The notes: generated by a model from the letters alone, not told the origin. Positions 8,590-17,439 are shown, counted from the stretch's first letter. The stretch: DNA of 64,000 bases from CAWBCR01 sp963787375 (GCA_963787375.1 CAWBCR010000013.1:124001-188000), one strand, 5' to 3'. A program made the numbers and translations.

Positions 8590-10788
8590 TCAGCCGTTGC
8601 GATGCTGCCACTGATAGCCTTCGTTGACGCCCGCTGTGTTCTCGAACACAGCAAGCTGGACTTTCCTGCCGGTCTTCTCGACCTTCACCCGCACGCCCGT
8701 CCAACCGCCGCTGTCTGAATGGAACGGCTGTAAGTTGACCAGGTTCAGCGGGTTCGCGCCGCGCTGCACCGCGTAGCGCCCGTAGTCGGTGTGACCCTGC
8801 CCCAGCGGCAGCGCGACCGTGTCGGGCCGGATGGCCGGGAACACGTACACCGGCGCTTCGACCTCACCGTGCGGCGAGGTGATGCGCACCACGTCGCCGG
8901 CAATCACGCCGAGGATCGCCGCCGTCTGCGGGTTCAGCTCGACCCAGGTCTGCCACGAGATGGTCGTCATTGGGTCAGGCGAGCCTTGCAGCCAGGTCTG
9001 GTTGGCCCCACGCCCGTCGCTTAGCAGGTCGGAGAGATACAGGTGCAGATAATAGGGATACTCACCCGGATCGCCCTCGAACTGCGGCAATGGCATCTCG
9101 ACCGCCGCCGGGGCTGCCGGCTGCGGGGCTGTCCCCTCGCCGGGCGAGGCCGGCCACCAGCCGCCATGCTGCCGGAAGCGCGACCACAGCACTTCCGCGC
9201 CCGATCCGCCTGCCGCGCCGGGCGGCAGCTTGGTGATCGTCTCTTTGAGGAAAGCCACCTCGTCGTTCCAGGGCAGCGCCGTCGCTACCGCCGGGATGCC
9301 GCGCGCGACGGTCAGCAGCACGTCGCCGGTTGAGCGCGCGTCGAACTGCGCCTTGACGACCGGCTGCTGGCTGCTGACGATGGCTTCGCCAAACCCCGGC
9401 GCAACGACCTCGTAGCCCCACGATTTAAGGTAGGTGCGGTCGGGCAGGATCAGGTCGGCCTGCTGCGCCGTCTCGTCGACCACCGGGCTGAAGGACACTA
9501 CAAGCGGCACGCTCTTGATGGCCTCGTCGAGCCCGGCGCTGGCCGGCAGGTCGAAGATGGGGTTCGCGCCGTGCACCAGCAGCGTCTTGATCTCGCCGCC
9601 CTTCATCTTAGTGATCAGCGCCTTCACGTCCTCCAGCGAGGACGTGTCGCGCCGGACCAGCGCCGGGAGCGGCGGCAGCGGCGACAGCCGCAGCCCATCA
9701 ATGCCCGCGATCACGTTCAGCGCCTGCATGGCGTTCAGCGGCTCGCTGGGCAGGTCACCGCCGCCGGCGGTGCTGCCAGGGATGGCGACCGGTTTACCGG
9801 CAGTGGCGAAGACGCGGGCCAACTCCGTCAGGTCGCTGACCGGCACGTCGATAGTCTGCGCAATCGTGTTCACGTCAACGCCGGCGGCGAGCGCTTGCGC
9901 GCGCTGCACCCGCTCGGCGGAGCCGAACGCGTTGTCGGCGATCAACTGGACGAGCGCCTGCGCGGCCAGCCCCTCAGTGCCGGGCACAATCGGCACCCAC
10001 TGGTCGGCGGTGGCAGCGGTGATCGACATACGCGGCTCAAGCTGGATCAGGTAGCCGCGCTTGCCCAGCGGCTGCGTGCGGAAATCGCCCAGCTCGACGC
10101 CATAGCGTGTGGACGACAGCCACGTGCCCAGGAAGTTCGCGCCGAACGACAGGATCACGTCGGCCTGGCTCAACTCGTAGGCCGGCAGCGCGTCCTGAGC
10201 GAACAGGGCGGCGTCGGCGCTTTGCAGCGCGTGGTAGCCATGAAAAGCGGTGTATAGATCGTAGACGACCGGATCGGGCGCGCCGACTGCTTTGGTGAAG
10301 CGCCGGAACAGGTCGACCAGGTGGCCCGACGTCGTCGAGCCCAGCCACACGGCGAGGCTGCTACCGGCCCCGTTCACGCCGTCGTACAGCCGGTTGAGCG
10401 CCTCGTTCCATTCCAGCGGCGCAAACTGGCGGCTGCCGCGCACGTCCTGCCGGACGGCTCCCGGCAGCCGGTCGGGGTCATACAGCACCTGCAGGCCAGC
10501 CTGCCCGCGCGCGCACAGCTTGCCCTGGTTCAGCGGGTGCTCGGGATTGCCCTCAATCTTGACCGCGCGCCCATTCATAATGCGTACCACGATCCCGCAG
10601 CCCGCCGGGCACTGTCGGCAGGTGCTGGCGTACCATGTCGCCTGGCCGGTCACCTGTTCCTCCGGCGGCGTGACGTAGGGCTCAAGCGTCACCCAGCGGC
10701 GAGGCTGCTGGCAGCCTGCCAGGATGGTGCCGGCGGTGCCGGCGATGCCCAGCTTGATGAACCCGCGTCGTGAGATCCGTTTGGTCAT
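8590..10788 (-). CDS. actB1: ACIII molybdopterin-oxidoreductase-like subunit (first half of ActB)
   Basis: The 732-residue product has a Tat signal (SRRGFIK at residues 6-12) followed by LAGC with C26, so it is probably a Tat-exported lipoprotein. An N-terminal cluster motif C57-x2-C60-x3-C64-x27-C92 and the molybdopterin oxidoreductase fold follow, ending in a MopB-type domain. In characterised ACIII this subunit keeps the fold but no molybdenum cofactor. The visible four-cysteine motif suggests an N-terminal [4Fe-4S] cluster may be kept here. A perfect AGGAGG precedes the ATG, and the gene starts 9 bp after actA. The catalytic state (with or without cofactor) cannot be read directly. Confidence 0.86.
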   Translation of the reverse strand: MTKRISRRGFIKLGIAGTAGTILAGCQQPRRWVTLEPYVTPPEEQVTGQATWYASTCRQCPAGCGIVVRIMNGRAVKIEGNPEHPLNQGKLCARGQAGLQVLYDPDRLPGAVRQDVRGSRQFAPLEWNEALNRLYDGVNGAGSSLAVWLGSTTSGHLVDLFRRFTKAVGAPDPVVYDLYTAFHGYHALQSADAALFAQDALPAYELSQADVILSFGANFLGTWLSSTRYGVELGDFRTQPLGKRGYLIQLEPRMSITAATADQWVPIVPGTEGLAAQALVQLIADNAFGSAERVQRAQALAAGVDVNTIAQTIDVPVSDLTELARVFATAGKPVAIPGSTAGGGDLPSEPLNAMQALNVIAGIDGLRLSPLPPLPALVRRDTSSLEDVKALITKMKGGEIKTLLVHGANPIFDLPASAGLDEAIKSVPLVVSFSPVVDETAQQADLILPDRTYLKSWGYEVVAPGFGEAIVSSQQPVVKAQFDARSTGDVLLTVARGIPAVATALPWNDEVAFLKETITKLPPGAAGGSGAEVLWSRFRQHGGWWPASPGEGTAPQPAAPAAVEMPLPQFEGDPGEYPYYLHLYLSDLLSDGRGANQTWLQGSPDPMTTISWQTWVELNPQTAAILGVIAGDVVRITSPHGEVEAPVYVFPAIRPDTVALPLGQGHTDYGRYAVQRGANPLNLVNLQPFHSDSGGWTGVRVKVEKTGRKVQLAVFENTAGVNEGYQWQHRNG

Positions 10789-10797
10789 GCTGGCCTC

Positions 10798-11331
10798 CTA
10801 CTGGTGACAGACGATGCAGTCCATCAACTGCTGGTGGTTAGGCTGCTTCTCGTGACAGTCGAGGCACCATCCCATGTTCATGTCGACGACCTGCTGGGTG
10901 ACTTCCATGTGGGCCACGTCGCCGTGGCATTGCTCACAGTTGAGGCCGCCGTTCACGACGTGCACTTCGTGGCTGAAGTAGACGTAGCGCGGCAGCGTGT
11001 AGACACGCACCCACGGGATCGGCTGCTGGTTCTGCCAGTACGCGGCCAGCTTTTGCACCTCAGTGTTGGTAGGCCTGATGACTCTGTGGCAGCCCATACA
11101 CTTCTCAACGGTGGGCATACCGGCCATCGCCGAACGGGTGGCGTCGGCGTGACAGTAAAGGCACGGCACGCCTGAGCCAACCATTGCCTTGTGGCTGAAC
11201 TCAATCGGCTGCACCGGCGCTGGCGGCTGCTTAGGGGTGAGCACAAAGATCGCACCCACCGAGACGATCAGCACCACGGCTACCCCGGCGATCCATCGCC
11301 AGATGCGAGGAATTCTTGCTAAGAGACGCAT
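10798..11331 (-). CDS. actA: ACIII pentaheme cytochrome c subunit ActA
   Basis: The 177-residue protein has one N-terminal membrane helix (about 13-32) and five CxxCH heme sites with histidines at 61, 82, 136, 160 and 176. This heme count, the single anchor and the position as first gene of the cluster match ActA of alternative complex III, which takes electrons from the iron-sulfur subunit and passes them to the monoheme subunit. Extra histidines (H47, H121, H124, H141) are candidates for the distal ligands. AAGGTGAC precedes the ATG by about 5 bp. The last heme motif lies at the extreme C-terminus (CIVCHQ). Confidence 0.9.
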   Translation of the reverse strand: MRLLARIPRIWRWIAGVAVVLIVSVGAIFVLTPKQPPAPVQPIEFSHKAMVGSGVPCLYCHADATRSAMAGMPTVEKCMGCHRVIRPTNTEVQKLAAYWQNQQPIPWVRVYTLPRYVYFSHEVHVVNGGLNCEQCHGDVAHMEVTQQVVDMNMGWCLDCHEKQPNHQQLMDCIVCHQ

Positions 11332-11537
11332 TTCGTCACCTTTCTGTCATCCGCACGCTTGCTCCGGGTGTGACGGTCCGACGTCGACAAACAAGGCGGC
11401 GGGCTCTGGCCGCGTTCGGCCCGGAAACCGCCAGCCTATGCGCTGCGTGCAAGGCTGTCCAGCGGGGCGTCGCGCGGCTCAAATAGCCGTGGCCGCCGGG
11501 CAGAATCTGCCTGACCTGCGCCAAGGTAATGGATTCC

Positions 11538-11565
11538 ATTCTACATGAATAACAACTCAAGACAA
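11538..11565 (-). promoter_or_regulatory. Candidate promoter of the ACIII operon
   Basis: Reading leftward, TTGTCT (11565-11560), a 16-bp spacer and TAGAAT (11543-11538) resemble a housekeeping promoter. This would give an untranslated leader of about 200 nt before actA. The placement is plausible, but the match is moderate. Confidence 0.45.
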
Positions 11566-11655
11566 GCGGCCCTGGGATAGTCGTCGCTCGGACAAGTCGA
11601 CTCTCGCGATCCCGACATATGCAGCCCAGTTTAAGGGTTGAGACGCGCACCGGTC

Positions 11656-11683
11656 CTTAAGCTGAGCTAACGGCGAGCTTAGG
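11656..11683. promoter_or_regulatory. Three 11-bp-spaced CTTAAG-like repeats
   Basis: CTTAAG (11656-11661), CTAACG (11667-11672) and CTTAGG (11678-11683) start exactly 11 bp apart. A further TTTAAG at 11630-11635 is off this register. The core hexamer and period resemble the stronger array at 525-564, which suggests one response regulator controls both electron-transfer operons. The copies are degenerate, so the call rests on period and location. Confidence 0.4.
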
Positions 11684-12083
11684 AAAAGCCCGATCCTGCA
11701 AACAGTATCGCGGCTGCTGGCCTGACCTTATATCGATGGCTGCCGATTTTGAAATAGAGGCGATCTGCCGTCGCTTCTCACGTTACACGCAATCTGGCTG
11801 CTGTGCTGACAGATCGAACTCTCTCCACTTTATTGATGATAATCGGCTCGCGAGTCGAAATGCAACAGACTTTGCAAGATTAGTCTATCATAGCATAATT
11901 CTGGCCTGCGGCAGCTTTGCGGTGTGGGCAACTGTCATGATGATCCTCCAATGGGGCAATGATGCGACGTATTATTGTCATGGTCCTCGCGCAATGCGCT
12001 CCCGGCGTTCCCGGCCCGATTGACGTTCCAGCCGGTGTCTCTTACACTCGGATTGAGACCCTGAACCATCCAGGAGGAACATA

Positions 12084-12483
12084 ATGCAGCGGCTTACCGT
12101 CGAAACACGTCAGGGCAGGCAGGTCGTCGATATCACCGGGCAGCTTGAACGGCTGATCGGGCAGAACGGCATGCAGCGCGGGCTGTGCAGCGCCACGATC
12201 CTGCATACCACCGCCGCGCTGACGACCGCCGACCTCGATCCCGGCACCGACCTCGACATGCTCGACGCCTTCAGCGGCATGCTGCCCGACATCCGCTACC
12301 GGCACCCGCACAACCCGGCCCACACGCCCGACCACATCCTGGCCTCGCTGCTGGGCCCGACCGTCACGCTGCCGGTCGAACTCGGGCCGGCTGGTGCTGG
12401 GCACGTGGCAGCGCGTCGTCCTGTTCGAGTTCAACGGGCCGCGCTCGCGCAGCATCGTGGTGACGTTTATCCCCGAGCCGTAG
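12084..12483 (+). CDS. yjbQ: YjbQ (UPF0047) family protein, one-base frameshift
   Basis: Residues 1-100 match the YjbQ/UPF0047 family, including the HNPAHTPDHILASLLGP segment with its metal-ligand histidines. After LPVELG the reading frame leaves the family, but the next frame over continues with the expected ending (GRLVLGTWQRVVLFEFNGPR, then a short ending in VVTFIPEP) to a TAG at 12481-12483. One extra base in the GGGCCGG run at about 12384-12390 explains this. Corrected length is 132 residues, the normal size. Some YjbQ proteins show a thiamin-phosphate-synthase-like activity, but the physiological role is not settled. AGGAGG precedes the ATG. A sequencing error is more likely than a dead gene, because both halves are intact. 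Confidence 0.85.
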
Positions 12484-12535
12484 CGTCTCACCCCGCCGCG
12501 AATCTTCACGCTTGTGAGCGCGGGCTGCCAGCGTG

Positions 12536-12594
12536 TTGACAGCCCGCAAATTGATGTTATACAATACTAACGCGTGTTACTGTCGCGTGTTACT
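12536..12594 (+). promoter_or_regulatory. Promoter and doubled operator of the LacI-type regulator
   Basis: TTGACA (12536-12541), an 18-bp spacer and TACAAT (12560-12565) form a near-consensus promoter. Directly after it, GCGTGTTACT occurs twice (12572-12581 and 12585-12594), 13 bp apart, and the first copy is part of the inverted repeat TAAC-GCGT-GTTA (12568-12579). The position at and after the start of transcription fits autorepression by the LacI-family protein encoded next. A looser match (ATAACGTGTT, about 13756) lies upstream of the binding-protein gene. Confidence 0.65.
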
Positions 12595-12624
12595 TGCCAT
12601 TTGTTTCACAACCAGGAGCAGTTT

Positions 12625-13674
12625 TTGACAGCCAAGCGGGTGACAATGCGCCAGATCGCCGAGACGGCTGGTGTGTCACGCACAACTGTTTCCTTCGTTC
12701 TGAACAACGTGCCAGGCATCAACATCAGCGATGAAACTCGCCAGCGCATCCTCGAAACGGCACGCCAACTGAGTTACATCCCGGACTCCGCAGCGCGGAG
12801 CCTGGCCAGCGGTCGAGCGGGGGCGGTGGCGCTGGTGCTGCGCCAGAGCGCGCACCAGGTGATCAGCGATGCCTTTCTGGCTCCGGTCGTCCAGGGCGTC
12901 GCAGCAGCAGTTAAGGATTACGGCTGTCACGTGTTGATCGAGCCGCTTGATCCAGCCGACATCAACGGGTCGTATGGCGACCTCGTCCGCAGCAGGCGCG
13001 CCGATGGTATTCTGATGTCTGGGCCCCGGCTGGATGACAGCGAGCTTGCACGCATCGCCGCCGAGAATATCCCCGTGGTGATGATCGGCCAGCTTCCCGG
13101 CAGCAACATCCCCTTTGTCGATATCGACAACGTTCAGTGCGCGCGCACGGCCGTCGAGCACCTGCTGTCGCTGGGCCATCGACGTATCGCGTGCATCACC
13201 AACGCGGCGCTGGCCTACACCGCCAGCCGCGACCGCCTGGAAGGCTACCGGCAGGCCATCGAAGCCGCCGGCATCTCCTACACACAGTCGCTTGTCCGCT
13301 ATGGCGATTTCACCGACGAAAGCGGCGAGCGGGCGATGGCCGATCTGCTTGAGCGCGCCAATCCCCGCCCTACGGCGGTCTTTGTGGCCAGCGACGTCGT
13401 CGCGCTGGGCGCGCTGAACGCCATACGCGCCGCCGGCCTGTGCATCCCTGACGACATCGCACTGGTCGGCTTCGACGATATCCCGCTGGCCCAGTACGTC
13501 GACCCGCCGCTGACGACCATTCGACAGCCCGCATACGCCATCGGCTGGGGAGCCGGCCAGATGCTGGCTCGCCTGATCGCCGATCGCGGTGACGTACAGG
13601 ACACGGCTATTCTGCTGGACACCGAGCTTGTCGTACGCAAATCATGTGGCGCATGGCGTGATGACAGGCCGTGA
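12625..13674 (+). CDS. LacI-family transcriptional regulator of the sugar operon
   Basis: The N-terminal helix-turn-helix reads MRQIAETAGVSRTTVSFVLN, followed by the hinge (QRILETARQLSYIPD, SAARSLASGR) and a periplasmic-binding-protein-like sensor domain ending in the usual GFDDIPLAQYVDPPLTTIRQP segment. Length is 349 residues from a TTG at 12625, chosen because AGGAG lies about 6 bp upstream; an ATG at 12646 and longer frames also exist. It precedes the alpha-glucoside transport genes in the same direction and is most likely their local repressor, released by the imported sugar or a product of TreS. Effector identity is inference. Confidence 0.85.
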   Translation: MTAKRVTMRQIAETAGVSRTTVSFVLNNVPGINISDETRQRILETARQLSYIPDSAARSLASGRAGAVALVLRQSAHQVISDAFLAPVVQGVAAAVKDYGCHVLIEPLDPADINGSYGDLVRSRRADGILMSGPRLDDSELARIAAENIPVVMIGQLPGSNIPFVDIDNVQCARTAVEHLLSLGHRRIACITNAALAYTASRDRLEGYRQAIEAAGISYTQSLVRYGDFTDESGERAMADLLERANPRPTAVFVASDVVALGALNAIRAAGLCIPDDIALVGFDDIPLAQYVDPPLTTIRQPAYAIGWGAGQMLARLIADRGDVQDTAILLDTELVVRKSCGAWRDDRP

Positions 13675-13794
13675 ACTTCACTCGTTCGAGCATAAAGAGG
13701 AGGAGGTGCTGAAGCGACCGATGAAAGAGAAGAGGAAGACGGGTGGTGTCACCCATAACGTGTTCTACATTAACCTTACTTGGAGGAGAAGTAA

Positions 13795-15111
13795 ATGAAA
13801 CGCAATAAGTGGTGGCTTGCAATCAGTCTCGCACTGATCACTGCGCTGGCCCTCTCGGCCTGCGCACCGGCAACCCCTGCCGCGACTACCGCCCCCGAAG
13901 CGACGATGGCCCCCGCAACGGGTGGCATCGACTGCATGGGCGCTCAGAGCGGCGACACGATCTCAATGCTCTACCAGTGGTCGGGCACTGAAGAAGAGAA
14001 TCTGAACAAGATCCTCCAGCCGCTGGTGGATGCCTGCGGCATCGTTCTGCAGCCCGAATCAACGCGTGACCAGGCCCTGCTTGACACGCGCGTTCAGGCC
14101 GGCACGCCGCCGGACATCGCCTTCTGGAATGTCACCCAGCTCACACAGTACCAGGACAAGCTGGTCGCGATGACCGACCTGGGCGTCAACGCCGCCAACT
14201 ATGCCAGCTACTGGCAGACGATTGGCACGGTCAACGGCAAGTGGCTTGGCCTGCCGGTCAAGGCCGACCCCAAGACGCTGATCTGGTACAACCCGGCCAA
14301 CTTCACATCAGCCGGTTATGCCGTCCCAACCACCTGGGATGAGCTGAACACGCTGGTCGAGAAGATGGTTGCCGACGGCAACGTGCCGTGGTCGATGGGC
14401 TTCGAGTCAGGTGACGCCACCGGCTGGACGGGCACGGACTTCATCCAGGATATCCTCCTGGTGACCCAGGGCCCCGACTACGTGAACGGTATCATCGACG
14501 GCTCGGTACCCTACGATGATCCGGGCGTTAAAGCGGCGTACCAGATCTACGGCAAGTGGGCGATGGACCCGAAGTACACGGTGGGCGGCGCGCAGGGCAC
14601 GCTCTCGACGGCCTTCGGTGACGCGCTCCTCCAGCCTTTCTCCGATCCGCCGCAGTCCTACATGGTCAAGCAGTCCGGCTTCGCCGGCGGCGCGATCGCG
14701 GCGCAGTACCCCGACCTGAAATACGGCACGGACTACGACTTCTTCGGCGTGCCAGGCGCGCAGGGCCTGCAGGGCGGCTCTGACTGGATGATGTCCTTCA
14801 GCGACAGCAACGCAGTGAAGGCGCTGGTCGCCTACCTGTCGAGCGATGCTGGCGGGCAGAAATGGGCTGAAGTCGGCTTCGACCTGACTCCCAACAGCGC
14901 GGGCACGAGCGCATACACCGACCCGGCGCTCCTCAAGAAGGCGCAGATCCTGGCCAACGCTCAGGGCTTCACACCTGACATCGGCGACTCCATCCCCGGC
15001 GGTTTCGGCTCAGCCGAATTCAAGGGGATCACCGACTTCGTCGGTGGCGCGGACCTCGATACGGTCCTGGCCCAGATCGCGGCGGCTCAGAAGGCCGGTC
15101 TCGGCCAATAG
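13795..15111 (+). CDS. ABC transporter sugar-binding lipoprotein (alpha-glucoside type)
   Basis: The 438-residue lipoprotein has lipobox LSAC with C23, a short Pro/Ala/Thr linker and a family 1 extracellular solute-binding fold. Typical segments are DTRVQAGTPPDIAFW, VKADPKTLIWYNPANF, and a C-terminal GFDLTPN part. It captures the sugar outside the cell for the AglF/AglG permease pair. GGAGGAG precedes the ATG. By association with AglF, AglG and trehalose synthase it probably binds trehalose, maltose or related alpha-glucosides (AglE-like). An imperfect hairpin follows the gene, as often seen where the binding protein is made in excess over the permeases. Confidence 0.88.
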   Translation: MKRNKWWLAISLALITALALSACAPATPAATTAPEATMAPATGGIDCMGAQSGDTISMLYQWSGTEEENLNKILQPLVDACGIVLQPESTRDQALLDTRVQAGTPPDIAFWNVTQLTQYQDKLVAMTDLGVNAANYASYWQTIGTVNGKWLGLPVKADPKTLIWYNPANFTSAGYAVPTTWDELNTLVEKMVADGNVPWSMGFESGDATGWTGTDFIQDILLVTQGPDYVNGIIDGSVPYDDPGVKAAYQIYGKWAMDPKYTVGGAQGTLSTAFGDALLQPFSDPPQSYMVKQSGFAGGAIAAQYPDLKYGTDYDFFGVPGAQGLQGGSDWMMSFSDSNAVKALVAYLSSDAGGQKWAEVGFDLTPNSAGTSAYTDPALLKKAQILANAQGFTPDIGDSIPGGFGSAEFKGITDFVGGADLDTVLAQIAAAQKAGLGQ

Positions 15112-15130
15112 TCTTTCGCATGCTATGGCT

Positions 15131-15160
15131 GTGGGGGCGCTCCGCAAGGGGCGTCCCCAC
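15131..15160 (+). terminator. Intercistronic hairpin after the binding-protein gene
   Basis: GTGGGG...CGC / GCG...CCCCAC forms an imperfect long hairpin 20 bp after the stop, without a U tract. It lies between the binding-protein and permease genes of one operon and may act as an mRNA stabiliser or partial terminator rather than a full stop. Confidence 0.5.
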
Positions 15161-15264
15161 GCTCTGATCATCGCGGGAGTTTGCCCACGAACCCCGCCCG
15201 ACCCCCTGTTGAGCAGAGTGCGCCCGTTCAGCCGCCCGGCTGGCGGCGCGCGGAGGAGGAGGGT

Positions 15265-16257
15265 ATGACTGTCAAAGCGCAGGCCAAATCAGCAGCATCG
15301 AGCAGCACTGTCCCGAAAATCATGCGGCAGGGCGCGGCTGCCCCGTGGATGTACCTCGCGCCGGCGTTGATCGTAATGGCGATGTTCATCGTCTACCCAA
15401 TGCTGAACACGCTGCGCCTCAGCTTCTTGAACAAGGATGCCACTGCCTCAGCGGCCACAACCTGCGTAACCGGCAAAGCCTGCTGGGGTATCTTCGAGAA
15501 CTATCATTATGCGCTGACGGCTGAGATGGACTTCAGCTCGGTTGGCTCGTTCTGGAAGACTTTCTGGCTGTCGTCATACGGCAACAACATCAAGTGGATC
15601 CTGCTGATGGTCACCGGCACCGTGGTATTCGGCCTGGTGATGGCATTGCTGGCCGACCGGGTCAAGTATGAGTCGCTGGCCAAAGCGGTGATCTTCTTGC
15701 CAATGGCGATCTCGTTCGTTGGCGCGGGGATCATCTGGAAATTCGTCTACGACTTCGGCACAACACAGGTGCAGGTCGGGCTGCTCAACGCGATCATCAC
15801 CGGGGTGGGCGGCAAACCCGTCGCCTGGCTCTCGACGACAGGGCTGAACACGCTATCGCTGATCGTCGTCGGCATCTGGATATGGACCGGCTTCTGCATG
15901 ACGATCCTGTCGGCATCGCTCAAGTCTGTTCCCGGCGAGATTATCGAGGCGGCGCGTGTCGACGGCGCGAACGAGTGGCGTGTGTTCTGGAACATCACCA
16001 TCCCGATCATCATGCCGACCGTTGTCGTGGTCATCACCACGATGGTCATCAACGTCCTCAAGATATTCGACCTCGTCTACGTGATGACCGGTGGCAACTC
16101 CGGCAGCGACGTGATGGCGAACCGTATGTACACCGAGATGTACAAGAACTTCAACACGGGGCACGGCACCGCCGTCGCAGTGGTGCTCATCGTCGTCATC
16201 GTCCCCTTCATCATCGTCAACGTGAAGCGCTTCCGTGAACAGGAGGCTATTCGATGA
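15265..16257 (+). CDS. aglF: ABC sugar permease AglF (MalF-like)
   Basis: The 330-residue integral membrane protein has six membrane helices and the cytoplasmic coupling motif EAARVDGANEWRVFWNITIP typical of sugar ABC permeases. The first external loop holds two cysteines about 7 residues apart (CVTGKAC), possibly a disulfide. The start at 15265 follows GGAGGAGG; the upstream open frame is not needed. It overlaps aglG by 4 bp (ATGA), so the two permease halves are translationally coupled. No ABC ATPase gene is in this operon, so a shared MsmK/MsmX-type ATPase elsewhere is presumed. Confidence 0.87.
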   Translation: MTVKAQAKSAASSSTVPKIMRQGAAAPWMYLAPALIVMAMFIVYPMLNTLRLSFLNKDATASAATTCVTGKACWGIFENYHYALTAEMDFSSVGSFWKTFWLSSYGNNIKWILLMVTGTVVFGLVMALLADRVKYESLAKAVIFLPMAISFVGAGIIWKFVYDFGTTQVQVGLLNAIITGVGGKPVAWLSTTGLNTLSLIVVGIWIWTGFCMTILSASLKSVPGEIIEAARVDGANEWRVFWNITIPIIMPTVVVVITTMVINVLKIFDLVYVMTGGNSGSDVMANRMYTEMYKNFNTGHGTAVAVVLIVVIVPFIIVNVKRFREQEAIR

Positions 16258-17439
16258 ACTGGGAACACATCAAGCATCAGTTCCGGCTGCTGCCGACGCA
16301 CGTTGCCGTCATCCTGCTGTGCCTGATCTGGTTCATCCCGACACTGGGCCTGCTGGTGACGTCAATCCGGCCTGTCCAGGCCGTCAACACCTCCGGCTGG
16401 TGGACGGCGCTCGCCGCGCCGACCGGCAAACATGCCTACGAGGCTAACTGCGCGGCCTGCCACGGCGCGAACGGCAAAGAGCTCCCGAACGCCGATCTGA
16501 CCGACCCCAACCTGATCGGGCAGTTTCCGCGGTCGACTCAGCTGCTGGCTTCGCTGAATCAGGACATTAACGGCCAGCCGCACATGGGCAGCATGGCCGT
16601 GCCTGACGTGCAAACCGCCGCCAACATCACCGTGTACCTCAAGCGCATCTCCGGCATCAGCGCCCCGCCGAAATTCACCATCAACAACTATGTCGACGCG
16701 CTGGTAGGCTATCGCGGCACCGAGACGTACTATCAGGCCTGCGCCGATGGCAGCGCGCCGAGCGACCTGAATTGCAACACTGGCGACCTGCTTAATCCGC
16801 GCGGCATGGGCCGCGCCCTGCTCAACACGCTGATCGTCACGCTCCCGGCCACTTTCCTGCCGATCCTGTTCGCGGCGTTCGCCGGTTACGCGTTCTCCTG
16901 GCTTGATTTTCCTGGCCGCCAGTGGCTGTTCGCTATCCTGGTCGGCCTGCAGGTCGTCCCGCTGCAGATGACGCTGGTCCCGATCTCGCGCCTTTATGCG
17001 CAGGTTGGGCTGAACGGCACCTTCCTGGGCGTGTGGTTATTCCATACCGGGTTCGGGATGCCGTACGCCATCTACCTGATGCGTAACTTCCTGGGTATGC
17101 TCCCGCGCGACCTGTTCGAGTTCGGCATACCTGGATGGCGCATCACACTGGACGGCCTTCACCAAGCTCGCGATCCCGCTGGCGATGCCAGCCATCGCGT
17201 CGCTGGCCATCTTCCAGTTCCTGTGGGTGTGGAATGACCTGCTGGTCGCGCTGGTCTTCCTGGGTGGCACCAAGCCGGTGCTCACCTACCAGATCAGCAA
17301 CATGGTCACGTCGCTGGGGGCAGGCTGGCAGCTTCTGACGGCTGCCGCGTTCGTCTCCTTCCTCTTGCCCATGATCGTGTTCTTCGGCCTCCAGCGCTTC
17401 TTTGTGCGCGGTCTGCTGGCCGGATCGGTCAAGGGCTAG
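16254..17439 (+). CDS. aglG: ABC sugar permease AglG with inserted cytochrome c domain (one-base frameshift)
   Basis: The first helix and GWWTAL segment (residues 1-55) and the rest of the permease (from about 141) match AglG. Between them, in the first external loop, lies a c-type cytochrome domain (about 57-138): heme site C66-A-A-C-H70, axial candidates M111 or M114 (PHMGSM), and a C-terminal helix TAANITVYLKRIS. C163 and C174 may form a disulfide. After FE289 the frame is lost, but one extra T at 17121-17122 restores the coupling motif (ESAYLDGASHWTAFTKLAIP) and the C-terminus to 17439, giving 394 residues. The insertion keeps frame on both sides and lies in the loop, so it is not an assembly junction artefact by appearance. 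Start overlaps aglF by ATGA. Confidence 0.85.

Larger units (their letters stand above)
11332..12083. other. Intergenic region upstream of ACIII operon and yjbQ
   Basis: This stretch of about 750 bp carries the probable ACIII promoter and the 11-bp repeats (separate entries) and an AT-richer part at about 11700-11960. A 95-codon open frame at 11736-12023 has no ribosome site and no recognisable protein features, so I do not call it a gene. No RNA gene or riboswitch motif was recognised. Confidence 0.5.

Noticed and set aside
11736..12023. 95-codon open frame upstream of yjbQ
   Set aside because: No ribosome site, odd composition and no domain; more likely non-coding.
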